NCBI GenBank assembly: GCA_014376525.1
Contig: JACMRI010000097.1
Coordinates: 1-33,360 of the forward strand
Length of the DNA: 33,360 nucleotides
Source: Bacteroidia bacterium
GTDB taxonomy: Bacteria > Bacteroidota > Bacteroidia > UBA4408
Reading direction: 5' to 3'
Part shown: piece after piece, positions 1 to 9,315 of the stretch
Position numbering within the stretch: the stretch's first letter is position 1
Layout: each line of letters starts with the position of its first letter
The notes under the pieces: model-generated
Told to the model about the DNA's origin: nothing
Database searches by the model: none
The model's input: only the letters and a program-made list of their open reading frames with translations
Position numbers and translations under genes: made by a program

Positions 1-1005
1 ATTGTGGGTTCGGTTGATGTTACTCCCAAAATAGCAGTAGCTAAAAACATGAAATCCTTGCGCTTAAAAGGTTTTGATGTACCGCCCGAAAAAGATTTTT
101 TGGATAGTCGCAAAACACTTTTTGTAAACGCCGATTTACACATAGGTGTAGCTGCTCCACAAGAATCATTAACCAAATATTTTTACAAAAATGCCGATGC
201 CGACGAAATGATTTTTGTACACCGCGGCACAGGTACATTGCGAACTATGTTGGGTAATATTTCGTTTGAATACGGCGATTACCTTATAATTCCTCGTGGC
301 ATTATTTATCAAATACAATTTGATGGTACCGATAATAAATTATTGTACGTAGAATCATTTTCGCCAATATATACACCAAAGCGATACCGCAACGAGTTTG
401 GACAATTGCTAGAACATTCGCCGTTTTGCGAACGAGATATTAAGCGACCACAAACCTTAGAAACCCACGATGAGAAAGGCGACTTTACCATTAAAATAAA
501 AAAACAAGGTGTGTTACACGAATACGTATATGCCTCACACCCCTTTGATGTAGTAGGTTGGGACGGTTTTAGTTACCCATACGCATTTAGTATTCATAAT
601 TTTGAACCTATTACAGGGCGTGTTCATCAACCACCACCAGTGCATCAAACTTTTGAAGCCCATAACTTTGTTATTTGTTCTTTTTGCCCACGTTTATATG
701 ATTATCATCCACTATCTGTGCCTGCACCGTATAACCACAGTAATATTGATAGCGAAGAATTACTATACTACGTAGATGGCGATTTTATGAGCCGCAATGA
801 CATAGAAGCAGGACAAATGACCTTACACCCAGGCGGTATACCACACGGTCCGCACCCAGGGGCTTACGAACGCAGTATAGGCAAAACTGTAACACAAGAA
901 CTTGCAGTAATGATAGATACATTTAAACCACTTATGATAACTGAAGAAGCTATGAAAATAGACGACGGTAAGTACTGGAAAAGCTGGATGGAAGAAGGAT
1001 ATTAA
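1..1005 (+). CDS. hmgA: Homogentisate 1,2-dioxygenase-like protein, 5' end outside the window
   Basis: Frame is open to the window edge. The cupin-type protein has 'EMIFVHRGTGTLRTMLGNISFEYGDYLIIPRG', 'HQPPPVHQTFEAHNFVICSFCPRL' and 'LHPGGIPHGPHPG', typical of HmgA. The listed GTG start at 4 is probably artificial. Confidence 0.88.
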   Translation: MVGSVDVTPKIAVAKNMKSLRLKGFDVPPEKDFLDSRKTLFVNADLHIGVAAPQESLTKYFYKNADADEMIFVHRGTGTLRTMLGNISFEYGDYLIIPRGIIYQIQFDGTDNKLLYVESFSPIYTPKRYRNEFGQLLEHSPFCERDIKRPQTLETHDEKGDFTIKIKKQGVLHEYVYASHPFDVVGWDGFSYPYAFSIHNFEPITGRVHQPPPVHQTFEAHNFVICSFCPRLYDYHPLSVPAPYNHSNIDSEELLYYVDGDFMSRNDIEAGQMTLHPGGIPHGPHPGAYERSIGKTVTQELAVMIDTFKPLMITEEAMKIDDGKYWKSWMEEGY

Positions 1006-1020
1006 ATGTTTTAAAATATT

Positions 1021-1066
1021 TTAACGCATATCGCCCACGGTTTTAACCGTGGGCGATATGCGTTAA
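1021..1066. repeat. Perfect inverted repeat, 22-bp arms with 2-nt centre; possible REP-like palindrome or bidirectional terminator
   Basis: TTAACGCATATCGCCCACGGTT-TT-AACCGTGGGCGATATGCGTTAA read directly. Confidence 0.85.
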
Positions 1067-1086
1067 AACAAACTATAATTATAACA

Positions 1087-1117
1087 ACAAAAAAAGTCTC
1101 GTATAACTACGAGACTT
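1087..1117 (-). terminator. Rho-independent terminator for the 1142-1345 lipoprotein gene
   Basis: AAGTCTCGTA-TAAC-TACGAGACTT; on the minus strand the stem is followed by a T-run. Confidence 0.8.
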
Positions 1118-1141
1118 AATTAACTAAGAAATCAATTTTAC

Positions 1142-1345
1142 TTAGTGTGCAGCAGGAGCTTCAACAGCAGCTTCTACATGAACAACTGTATCAATAACAG
1201 TAGTAGTAATAGTAGTATCAACAGTTGCCATAGCATCAGTTGCCATAACAGCTGTGTCAGCAGCTACTTCTTCATGTTTTGTTTCGCCACAAGCAACTAA
1301 TCCAATGATTGTTGCAGATAAAATTGATAAATAAACTTTTTTCAT
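1142..1345 (-). CDS. Small lipoprotein, Ala/Thr/Val-rich
   Basis: Signal peptide with lipobox-like 'GLVACGE', then a low-complexity tail; has its own terminator. Confidence 0.65.
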   Translation of the reverse strand: MKKVYLSILSATIIGLVACGETKHEEVAADTAVMATDAMATVDTTITTTVIDTVVHVEAAVEAPAAH

Positions 1346-1459
1346 TTTTGCTTTTAATTTTTTTATTGTTAATACTAATTAGCGTTGCAAATATACTTTT
1401 TTTTACTTACCACTTATAAAAAAAAACTATAATTTGTATAATATGCAAATTATTTTTAT

Positions 1460-4400
1460 TTATTCAGGTAAATCAGGGGTTATGGGCTGTTGTTGAGGTG
1501 CTGTTTGCATATAAATAGCACTCAATTCGTTAAACTTTTGTTCCACTTCTTTACTCAATTGCACATCGTTGTACTGTTTTGTCATCATTAACAAACGTTG
1601 TATTACAGCTAAGGTTTGTTGTTTTTCGTAATCTAAACCACTATCGTTGCGGAAAGAATTGTAATACACCATATCCGCATAATAATTACTTAGCAACGAT
1701 TTGGCTACTGCACCCGCTTTTTCTTTTTTTCCCAATTTGTAATACACATCAATTACAGGTAGTATAAAATAGTTGTACGGGATGTTTTTTTCTGGCATTA
1801 CTTCCAAGCATTTATCGGCTACTTTAAGTGCTTTTTCATTTTCTCCATTTTTCACCAATTCATCAGCAAGACGAGCAAAATTATTACGCAAATTCATAGT
1901 CATACGTTGATTGTTTTCGTCCATATAAATGTTAGGATTTTCCATACCTCCCCATTTAAACTTTTCCATCATATTTTCATACATCAATGGCGCATTTACA
2001 CGTCCTATTTGTCCGTCGGCACTACGCCCAGTTTTAAAAGGTACTAGGCGGTAAGCAAGTCCTTCTAACTGAAAATGATCTTGCAAATTAAGATATACAT
2101 CATCGCCAGCAGTTACAGCAAAATACACAGGGCGTTCCCAGTTGTTGCTTGCAAGAATGTCCATTATGAGTAAGTCGTTTTTCATAATATACGTTTTGCT
2201 TACTTGCCACTCTATTTTATCCAACATTTTAAGGCTGGTATCGTTTATCATTGGGCTTAATTTGGTTGCTGTTTCTACAGTTATACCCTTCATTACTCCA
2301 CCGTTGGTTATAATACCACCATTTTTCATAAAGTTAACTTTGTTTACCACAAGGCTAAATTTGTTGGTAGGCAGGTAGTTCATCATTTGTCCTTGCCCCA
2401 TTTGTAGCTTATCGTTTACATCTTCGCTGGCTACATAGTTCATAAGTTCTTTTACATCAACAAATCCTTCTACTTTAGCGTTAGGATATACTGGCACGTA
2501 ATCTCGTGTGCCCTGTCTTATTTGTGCTGCCGTAAGTGTAAGTTTTACAGGCTCGCTGTTATAATATTTTTGGCGGAGTTGATTAATGTACCAATCGGTA
2601 TTAGCCAAACTAAGATTTACTACACGTACATCTGTACGAATACCTTCTACCTCTTGGGCGTACCAAAGCGGAAAAGTATCGTTATCACCATTAGTAAATA
2701 TAATTGCATTGGGTGCGCACGAGTTTAAATAATCGGTAGCAAAATCGCGTGCTGTGTAACGCAACGAGCGGTCGTGGTCGTTCCAATTGGCTTTTACCAT
2801 AATGCTAGGCACAGCTATAAACGATACTACTGTAGCTAATATTGCACTTACACGTGCATTGGTAATAGATGCTAAAAAGTCAAACAAAGCATACACACCC
2901 AAGCCTATCCATATTGCAAATGCGTAATACGAACCTACATAAGCATAATCTCGCTCGCGAGGCTGGTAAGGAGTAATGTTCAAATACACGTTAATAGCTA
3001 AGCCCGTAAACAAAAATAATATTAGCGTTACGGCTGCAGTTTCGGTGTGTTTTTTAAAATGAAAAAACATACCCAAAAGGCCTAAAAACAATGGTAAAGC
3101 ATAGTAATGATTTTTACCTTTGTTGTTGGCGTAAGTGGGAGATATTTTATCTTGTTTAGCCATAAACATATTGTCTATTAAGGCTACACCACTTTCGGTA
3201 TTCCCTTTTATTTGTCCGCCGTAGCTTTGCAAATCGTTTTGACGACCAACAAAATTCCAACCAAAATAACGCAAATACATATGTGTAAACTGGTACTGAA
3301 ACATATAGCTTAGATTTTCGCCAAAGGTTGGTTTTAATACTGTTTCTTCTTCGCCGCGGTTGTTGGTTATTTTTATAGCTTTTCCACGTTTTACATATTG
3401 CTTGTAATAGCTAACGTGGTTGGGTTGGTCGCTCCACATACGTGGTAATATTGAACAAAAACGTTCATCGTAGTTAGGTACACTATTTTCACGTTTCTGA
3501 ATTACAATGTATTTTTTGGTAACTTCATCATACATATACACCGGCGAACCATCGGTATAGGGCTGTTGTGGATTTAATGGCGCGTTATAATATTGTCCGT
3601 AAAATATAGGGAACGTTCCGTACTGCTCACGGTTAAGATATGATAATAATTCTATAGGCCCTTCAGGGTTATTTTCGTCCATTGGTGTGTTGGCATTGCT
3701 ACGTACTACTATCATACCGTAAGATGAATATCCAATAACAATAACTGCAAAACAAAGTATAGCAGTGTTGAGCATTGACATGTTTTTTTGTTGCGAATAT
3801 CTCAACCCAAAAACAATAGCACTAACCAATGCTAATATATATATAATAATACCCGAATTGCGAGGTAACCCTAACGAATTTATAAAAAATAACTCAAACG
3901 TACCTGATAGCTTTACAATACCTGGTATAATGGCGTACTGTACTAACCCTAGTATTAATAGGGATAACAATGCCGTTTTAATAAGACCGTTGCGAGTAGT
4001 TGCATACTTACGAAAATAATATATAAAGCATATAGCAGGTATGGCCAATAAGTTTAGCAAATGCACTCCAATACTCAAACCTATGGTGTAAGCAATAAAT
4101 ACCAACCAACGGTTTGCGTGCGGTTCATCAGCAACCGAATCCCACTTAAATATCGCCCATACTACCATGGCCGTAAAAAATGATGACATAGCATACACCT
4201 CGCCTTCTACCGCCGAAAACCAAAATGAATCCGACCAAGCATAAGCCAAAGCACCTACTATACCACTGCCTATTATGGCTATTAGGTTTGCATGGCTAAC
4301 ATCAGTTGATTTTTTTGCAGCTATTTTGCGTCCTATAGCAGTAATAGTCCAAAACAAAAATAACACTGTAAATGCGCTACACAAAGCACTAAGTATATTT

Positions 4401-4633
4401 ACCATTTTGGCTGCCGAATGTGCATCGCCAAATAAAGTAAAGAAACGCCCAATAATCATAAATAATGGTGCTCCTGGCGGGTGACCAACCTCTAGCTTAA
4501 ATGCAGTAGAAATAAACTCACCACAATCCCAAAAACTGGTTGTAGGTTCAATAGTGCTTAAATACGTAAATGCGGCGACAGCAAATACTAGCCAGCCTGC
4601 AATGTTGTTGATTTTTTTGTACTGATTAATCAT
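1460..4633 (-). CDS. DUF2723 (TMEM260-like / GT117-type) multi-pass membrane protein
   Basis: N-terminal 'TIEPTTSFWDCGEFISTAFKLEVGHPPGAPLFMIIGRFF' is the DUF2723 signature; many TM helices and a soluble C-terminus; 1057 aa. Confidence 0.9.
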   Translation of the reverse strand: MINQYKKINNIAGWLVFAVAAFTYLSTIEPTTSFWDCGEFISTAFKLEVGHPPGAPLFMIIGRFFTLFGDAHSAAKMVNILSALCSAFTVLFLFWTITAIGRKIAAKKSTDVSHANLIAIIGSGIVGALAYAWSDSFWFSAVEGEVYAMSSFFTAMVVWAIFKWDSVADEPHANRWLVFIAYTIGLSIGVHLLNLLAIPAICFIYYFRKYATTRNGLIKTALLSLLILGLVQYAIIPGIVKLSGTFELFFINSLGLPRNSGIIIYILALVSAIVFGLRYSQQKNMSMLNTAILCFAVIVIGYSSYGMIVVRSNANTPMDENNPEGPIELLSYLNREQYGTFPIFYGQYYNAPLNPQQPYTDGSPVYMYDEVTKKYIVIQKRENSVPNYDERFCSILPRMWSDQPNHVSYYKQYVKRGKAIKITNNRGEEETVLKPTFGENLSYMFQYQFTHMYLRYFGWNFVGRQNDLQSYGGQIKGNTESGVALIDNMFMAKQDKISPTYANNKGKNHYYALPLFLGLLGMFFHFKKHTETAAVTLILFLFTGLAINVYLNITPYQPRERDYAYVGSYYAFAIWIGLGVYALFDFLASITNARVSAILATVVSFIAVPSIMVKANWNDHDRSLRYTARDFATDYLNSCAPNAIIFTNGDNDTFPLWYAQEVEGIRTDVRVVNLSLANTDWYINQLRQKYYNSEPVKLTLTAAQIRQGTRDYVPVYPNAKVEGFVDVKELMNYVASEDVNDKLQMGQGQMMNYLPTNKFSLVVNKVNFMKNGGIITNGGVMKGITVETATKLSPMINDTSLKMLDKIEWQVSKTYIMKNDLLIMDILASNNWERPVYFAVTAGDDVYLNLQDHFQLEGLAYRLVPFKTGRSADGQIGRVNAPLMYENMMEKFKWGGMENPNIYMDENNQRMTMNLRNNFARLADELVKNGENEKALKVADKCLEVMPEKNIPYNYFILPVIDVYYKLGKKEKAGAVAKSLLSNYYADMVYYNSFRNDSGLDYEKQQTLAVIQRLLMMTKQYNDVQLSKEVEQKFNELSAIYMQTAPQQQPITPDLPE

Positions 4634-4802
4634 TGGTTGTGTAGTATTTTTTTAGTTTGTTTTTTTTATTTGCAAACATATAAATAAATATTTAAGAGAA
4701 GTAATCAATTAGAGTGTATTAACTACGTTTTGCATTATAGTAACTGCAATTAGTATGTTTTATTATCGTTTTGATAGAAAAAAAGTATACTAAGAATTTC
4801 AA

Positions 4803-4834
4803 TTTGAGAAAATGCACTATAAAATGTATGTTTG
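4803..4834 (+). promoter_or_regulatory. Bacteroidetes-type promoter upstream of the DHS-like gene
   Basis: TTTG (4803-4806), 20-nt spacer, TATGTTTG (4827-4834), matching the -33 TTTG / -7 TAnnTTTG consensus. Confidence 0.6.
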
Positions 4835-4874
4835 CACAAAATATTTAAAAACATTAAAAAAATAAAATTTTACA

Positions 4875-5852
4875 ATGGCTACTAAAGGACCAGTTTCTAC
4901 ATTTATAGAAAATCATTACAAGCATTTTAATTCAGCTGCATTAATAGATGCTGCCAAAGGTTACGAAACCCACATAAACGAAGGTGGTAAAATGATGATA
5001 ACACTTGCTGGTGCTATGAGCACGGCTGAGTTGGGCAAATCATTATCCGAAATTATTCGCCAAGGCAAAGTAGATATTATATCGTGTACGGGCGCTAATT
5101 TGGAAGAAGATATAATGAATCTTGTTGCACATTCGCACTACAAACGAGTGCCTAACTACCGCGATTTAAGCCCGCAGGACGAGTGGAATTTATTGGAGCA
5201 AGGCTACAACCGTGTTACAGATACATGTATACCAGAAGAAGAGGCGTTTCGTCGTTTGCAAAAACACATAGTAGAATTGTGGAAAGATGCCGAAAGCAAA
5301 GGCGAAAGCTACTTACCACACGAATATATGTACAAAATGATAAACAGTGGCGTACTAAAGCAATACTACGAAATAGACCCTAAAGATTCGTGGATGGTTG
5401 CTGCCGCTGAGCGCAATTTACCTATTATTTGCCCAGGTTGGGAAGATAGTACTATGGGTAATATATTTGCATCATACTGTATTAAAGGCGAAATGAAATC
5501 TACCACAATGAAATCGGGTATTGATTATATGATATGGCTAAGCAGCTGGTACCGCGCTAACTCAGGAGGAAAGGGTGTAGGATTTTTTCAAATTGGTGGC
5601 GGTATAGCAGGCGATTTCCCTATATGTGTGGTACCAATGATGTATCAAGATTTAGAATGGACTGATGTACCTTTTTGGGGTTATTTTTGCCAAATATCTG
5701 ATAGTACAACTTCTTACGGAAGTTACTCTGGAGCAGTACCGAACGAAAAAATTACTTGGGGTAAGTTAGACATGAACACGCCTAAATTCATAGTAGAAAG
5801 TGATGCCACAATAGTAGCACCGCTTATTTTTGCTTGGATATTAGGTTGGTAA
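4875..5852 (+). CDS. Deoxyhypusine synthase-like protein
   Basis: 'ITLAGAMSTAELGKSLSEIIRQGKVDIISCTGANLEEDI' and C-terminal 'EKITWGKLDMNTPKFIVESDATIVAPLIFAWILGW' match the DHS family, including the WGK lysine motif. Confidence 0.9.
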   Translation: MATKGPVSTFIENHYKHFNSAALIDAAKGYETHINEGGKMMITLAGAMSTAELGKSLSEIIRQGKVDIISCTGANLEEDIMNLVAHSHYKRVPNYRDLSPQDEWNLLEQGYNRVTDTCIPEEEAFRRLQKHIVELWKDAESKGESYLPHEYMYKMINSGVLKQYYEIDPKDSWMVAAAERNLPIICPGWEDSTMGNIFASYCIKGEMKSTTMKSGIDYMIWLSSWYRANSGGKGVGFFQIGGGIAGDFPICVVPMMYQDLEWTDVPFWGYFCQISDSTTSYGSYSGAVPNEKITWGKLDMNTPKFIVESDATIVAPLIFAWILGW

Positions 5853-5863
5853 ATTTTACTACA

Positions 5864-6223
5864 ATGCAAGATGCTACTGTAACTGAGGCTGCCTTGGTAG
5901 ACCAAAAGTGGAAAGTCTTAATGCAAGAACTTTCGGCACAATTTGGCGACGACCTGGATATACAAGCAATACTATTTATAATTGGACTGCAAGAATTGGG
6001 TTTTAACCACCGTAAATATACAAAAGACCAAAAAGTAGATATAATGCACATAGCCATTTGTACGCTGCTAAAATCTTACGGATACTACACTTACGTAGGA
6101 AGAGACGATGACCAATGGCCTCACTACGAAGCCACTGACAAGCTGCCACACTTAAAACCTGGTCAACAATTACATTTAATGAAAGAAAGTATAATTACAT
6201 ATTTTGGAAAAATAATAGACTAA
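5864..6223 (+). CDS. Conserved-looking hypothetical protein, about 119 aa from the preferred start
   Basis: The ORF track start (5834) overlaps the DHS-like gene. ATG at 5864 lies 11 bp after its stop. Product MQDATVTEAALVDQKWKVLMQEL...YFGKIID. Confidence 0.75.
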   Translation: MQDATVTEAALVDQKWKVLMQELSAQFGDDLDIQAILFIIGLQELGFNHRKYTKDQKVDIMHIAICTLLKSYGYYTYVGRDDDQWPHYEATDKLPHLKPGQQLHLMKESIITYFGKIID

Positions 6224-6239
6224 CAAAACAATCAATAAA

Positions 6240-6890
6240 ATGAACAACGAAGATTACAATGCACTTACAAAAAAATTAGACCTACGCTACAAAGTACACC
6301 CTTGGCATGGAATAGAAATTGGCAGCGAAGCCCCAGAAATAGTAACCGCATTTATAGAAATAGTACCTGCCGATACCGTAAAATACGAAATAGATAAAGT
6401 AACAGGCTACTTAAAAGTAGATAGACCACAAAAATTTTCTAACATAATACCTGCGTTATATGGTTTTATACCTAAAACTTACTGCGACGAATTAGTTGCA
6501 AACTATTGCATAGAAAAAATTGGTCGCCCTGGTTTGCACGGAGATAAAGATCCATTGGATATATGTGTATTAAGTGAGCGCAACATTACTCACGGCGATT
6601 TGTTATTAAAAGCCATACCAATAGGCGGTTTTAGAATGTTAGACCAAGGCGAAGTCGATGATAAAATTATTGCCGTAATGAAAACCGACGAGGTATACTC
6701 TCAATGGAAAGACATAGACGACATACCTCCATCTATTATAGCACGCTTAAAACACTATTTTTTAACGTACAAAATAATGCCTGGTGTGGAGAGTAGCGGT
6801 TGCGAAATAACCGATGTATATAACAAAGCCGAGGCGCATAGAGTTATAGAATTAGCAAATAAAGATTATAAAAATAAATATGAAAAATAA
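6240..6890 (+). CDS. ppa: Inorganic pyrophosphatase, family I
   Basis: 'YGFIPKTYCDE', 'HGDKDPLDICVLSE', 'IGGFRMLDQGEVDDKIIAV' are soluble PPase motifs. Confidence 0.92.
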   Translation: MNNEDYNALTKKLDLRYKVHPWHGIEIGSEAPEIVTAFIEIVPADTVKYEIDKVTGYLKVDRPQKFSNIIPALYGFIPKTYCDELVANYCIEKIGRPGLHGDKDPLDICVLSERNITHGDLLLKAIPIGGFRMLDQGEVDDKIIAVMKTDEVYSQWKDIDDIPPSIIARLKHYFLTYKIMPGVESSGCEITDVYNKAEAHRVIELANKDYKNKYEK

Positions 6891-6892
6891 TA

Positions 6893-6922
6893 TTGCTATT
6901 TCATAAAAGTAATCTATATTTG
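6893..6922 (+). promoter_or_regulatory. Bacteroidetes-type promoter for the cold-shock gene
   Basis: TTG (6893-6895), 19-nt spacer, TATATTTG (6915-6922); implies an ~80-nt 5' UTR. Confidence 0.6.
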
Positions 6923-7009
6923 CATTAGTTAAAAAAATACATAACGCATTTTGCCAACAAAAAATTAATTAACAACGGCAAGATTTATCAATAAACAAAA
7001 AAAAGTAAA

Positions 7010-7201
7010 ATGAAAACAGGAGTAGTAAAATTCTTTAACGAAACCAAAGGTTTCGGATTTATTAAAGTAGAAGAAACACAAGAAGAAGTATTTGTTCACG
7101 TGTCAGGTTTAAAAGAAGAAATTCGTCAAGACGATAAAGTTGTATTCGAAATTCAAGAAGGTAAAAAAGGTTTAAATGCAGTAGACGTACGTTTAGCTTA
7201 A
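7010..7201 (+). CDS. cspA: Cold-shock domain protein
   Basis: 'GVVKFFNETKGFGFIKVEETQEEVFVHVSGL': RNP1/RNP2 motifs of the CSD; 63 aa. Confidence 0.95.
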   Translation: MKTGVVKFFNETKGFGFIKVEETQEEVFVHVSGLKEEIRQDDKVVFEIQEGKKGLNAVDVRLA

Positions 7202-7238
7202 TTTTAAATTCTTTTTAGGAATACATTCTTAAAAAAAC

Positions 7239-7274
7239 AAAACTCCGTTTCAATGTAAATTGAAACGGAGTTTT
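7239..7274. terminator. Bidirectional intrinsic terminator between csp (+) and thiolase (-) genes
   Basis: AACTCCGTTTCAAT-GTAA-ATTGAAACGGAGTT with A-run before and T-run after. Confidence 0.88.
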
Positions 7275-7424
7275 TGTTTGTAAGGAAAATATGCACTTAA
7301 CATCTATTGGTATTTACTCTTTTAAAATTAAATAACTTAAACTTACTTTAATAAAAATTTTATTACCCTAATTAACAAACACCAATTGTTTTAGGAATAA
7401 TATGTTTAATAATAGTACCTGTAT

Positions 7425-8630
7425 TTAAACCCTTTCTATTACTGCGGCGTAGCCTTGCCCTACTCCTATGCACATAGTAATTAATGCGTAACGTTTTTGA
7501 GTTAATTGTAGTTGTAATGCTGCGCTGTATAAGGTACGTGCGCCCGTCATACCTAGTGGGTGCCCTATAGCAATAGCGCCACCGTTAGGATTTATGCGCT
7601 CATCATCATCAGCCAAGCCCCATGTGCGTGTACATGCTAATGCTTGCACTGCAAAAGCTTCGTTAAGTTCTATTATATCAACATCTTTAAACGTTAAGCC
7701 TGCTTTACGTAAAGCTATGTTACTGGCTTCTACAGGGCCTATGCCCATAATACGAGGTTCAACACCTACTACAGCACTACTCACAATACGTGCAATAGGT
7801 GTGAGATTGTGTTGTTTAATCCCGTCTTCGCTGGCTAACAATAGTGCCGCTGCACCATCGTTTAATCCGCTTGCATTGCCTGCGGTTACAGTACCGTCTT
7901 TACGAAACGCAGGGCGCAAATTGGCTAAACCCTCTAGTGTAGTATTGGGTTTTATAAATTCATCTTTGTCAAATAAAATACCGTCGCCTTTTTTTTGTGG
8001 TATAATTACAGGGCATATTTCCATAGCCAAACGTCCGTTTGCTGTGGCTTTGGTAGCTTTTTGATGACTCCAAAGGGCAAATGCATCTTGATGTTTGCGT
8101 TCTATTTTATATTGGTCATATACATTTTCGGCGGTTTCGCCCATACCTTCCACGCCGTATAATTCTTTCATGCGTGGGTTTATAAATCGCCACCCAAACG
8201 ATGAATCGTATAGTTGCTGGTCGCGCCCGTAAGCAGTGCTTGCTTTGCCCATTACCAAAGGTCCGCGAGTCATGTGTTCTACTCCACCACTTATCATAAG
8301 ATTAGCATCGCCTACTTGTATGGCACGTGCAGCTGCAATACTCGCCGATAAGCCCGATGCACATAGGCGGTTTACAGTTTCGCCCGGAACTGAATATGGC
8401 AAACCCGCAAGTAGTAATGCCATGCGAGCCACGTTACGATTGTCTTCGCCCGCTTGGTTAGCGCAACCGAGTATAACATCGCCAATGGCTGATAGGTCTA
8501 AGGTAAGGTGTTTTTTTATTAATGATTGTAATGCATGTGCTGCAAGATCATCGGCACGAAGTGATGAAAGTGTACCACCAAAATTTCCAACAGGAGTGCG
8601 TGTTCCGCTTATAATATAGGCTTGATTCAT
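7425..8630 (-). CDS. Thiolase, probably 3-oxoadipyl-CoA thiolase / acetyl-CoA acyltransferase
   Basis: 'GCANQAGEDNRNVARMALLLAGLP', 'NRLCASGLSA', 'NPNGGAIAIGHPLGMTGAR', 'MCIGVGQG' are thiolase motifs; the first resembles PcaF/PaaJ. Confidence 0.88.
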   Translation of the reverse strand: MNQAYIISGTRTPVGNFGGTLSSLRADDLAAHALQSLIKKHLTLDLSAIGDVILGCANQAGEDNRNVARMALLLAGLPYSVPGETVNRLCASGLSASIAAARAIQVGDANLMISGGVEHMTRGPLVMGKASTAYGRDQQLYDSSFGWRFINPRMKELYGVEGMGETAENVYDQYKIERKHQDAFALWSHQKATKATANGRLAMEICPVIIPQKKGDGILFDKDEFIKPNTTLEGLANLRPAFRKDGTVTAGNASGLNDGAAALLLASEDGIKQHNLTPIARIVSSAVVGVEPRIMGIGPVEASNIALRKAGLTFKDVDIIELNEAFAVQALACTRTWGLADDDERINPNGGAIAIGHPLGMTGARTLYSAALQLQLTQKRYALITMCIGVGQGYAAVIERV

Positions 8631-8739
8631 AGTAATATTAAATTGAAATAAAGTTGTTAAAAATTAATTTGTTAAAACTAAATAGTTGCCCTTCAAATAT
8701 AAAGTAAAAATGCAGTATTATTGAAAATAAAATTGTAAT

Positions 8740-9279
8740 ATGAATAACTCAACCAGTATCAAAAGCATAGTTATAGGGTTATTACTAGTAATGGTTTTAG
8801 GATGTTCGGTGTTTCGTAAAACGCCCAACAAACCTAGTAGCAACAGTTCTGCAAAGCCTACTGTAAAAACAGAATCTAAAGCATTTCCGATATTAAAAAA
8901 AAATAATGAAAAATTATATAACGCCTGCCAAAGTTGGTTAGGTGTACCTTATAAATTAGGAGGAAATACCAAAGCTGGTGTAGATTGCTCTGCACTTGTA
9001 AATGCCCTGTATAAGGAAAGCTATGCTATACAATTGCCTCGAACCACAACCGAACTGCGTAGTAAATATCCAGCAGTTAAAACAAACGAATTGCGCACTG
9101 GAGATTTAGTTTTTTTTAATTTTGAAAGCAAAAAAGCATCTCACGTAGGAATGTATCTCAACGATAAAAAATTTATACACGCATCAACCAAAAAAGGAGT
9201 AATAGTGGGTAGTTTGGATGATTTGTATAACGCCAAATATTTTATAGGTGGAGCAAGAGTATTACCTAATCATAAATAA
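8740..9279 (+). CDS. NlpC/P60 (C40) family lipoprotein peptidase
   Basis: Lipobox 'VLGCS'; 'GVDCSALVNALY' (Cys), 'GDLVFF', 'SHVGMYLNDKKFIHAST' (His). Confidence 0.9.
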   Translation: MNNSTSIKSIVIGLLLVMVLGCSVFRKTPNKPSSNSSAKPTVKTESKAFPILKKNNEKLYNACQSWLGVPYKLGGNTKAGVDCSALVNALYKESYAIQLPRTTTELRSKYPAVKTNELRTGDLVFFNFESKKASHVGMYLNDKKFIHASTKKGVIVGSLDDLYNAKYFIGGARVLPNHK

Positions 9280-9315
9280 TGTATCAACTACGAGTTAAAA
9301 ATTACGTTTATAAAT

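Noticed and set aside
7594-8619. Plus-strand ORFs 7594-8064 and 8236-8619 antisense to the thiolase
   Set aside because: Shadow ORFs opposite a strongly conserved gene; low-complexity Ser/Ala/Pro translations with no recognisable domain.
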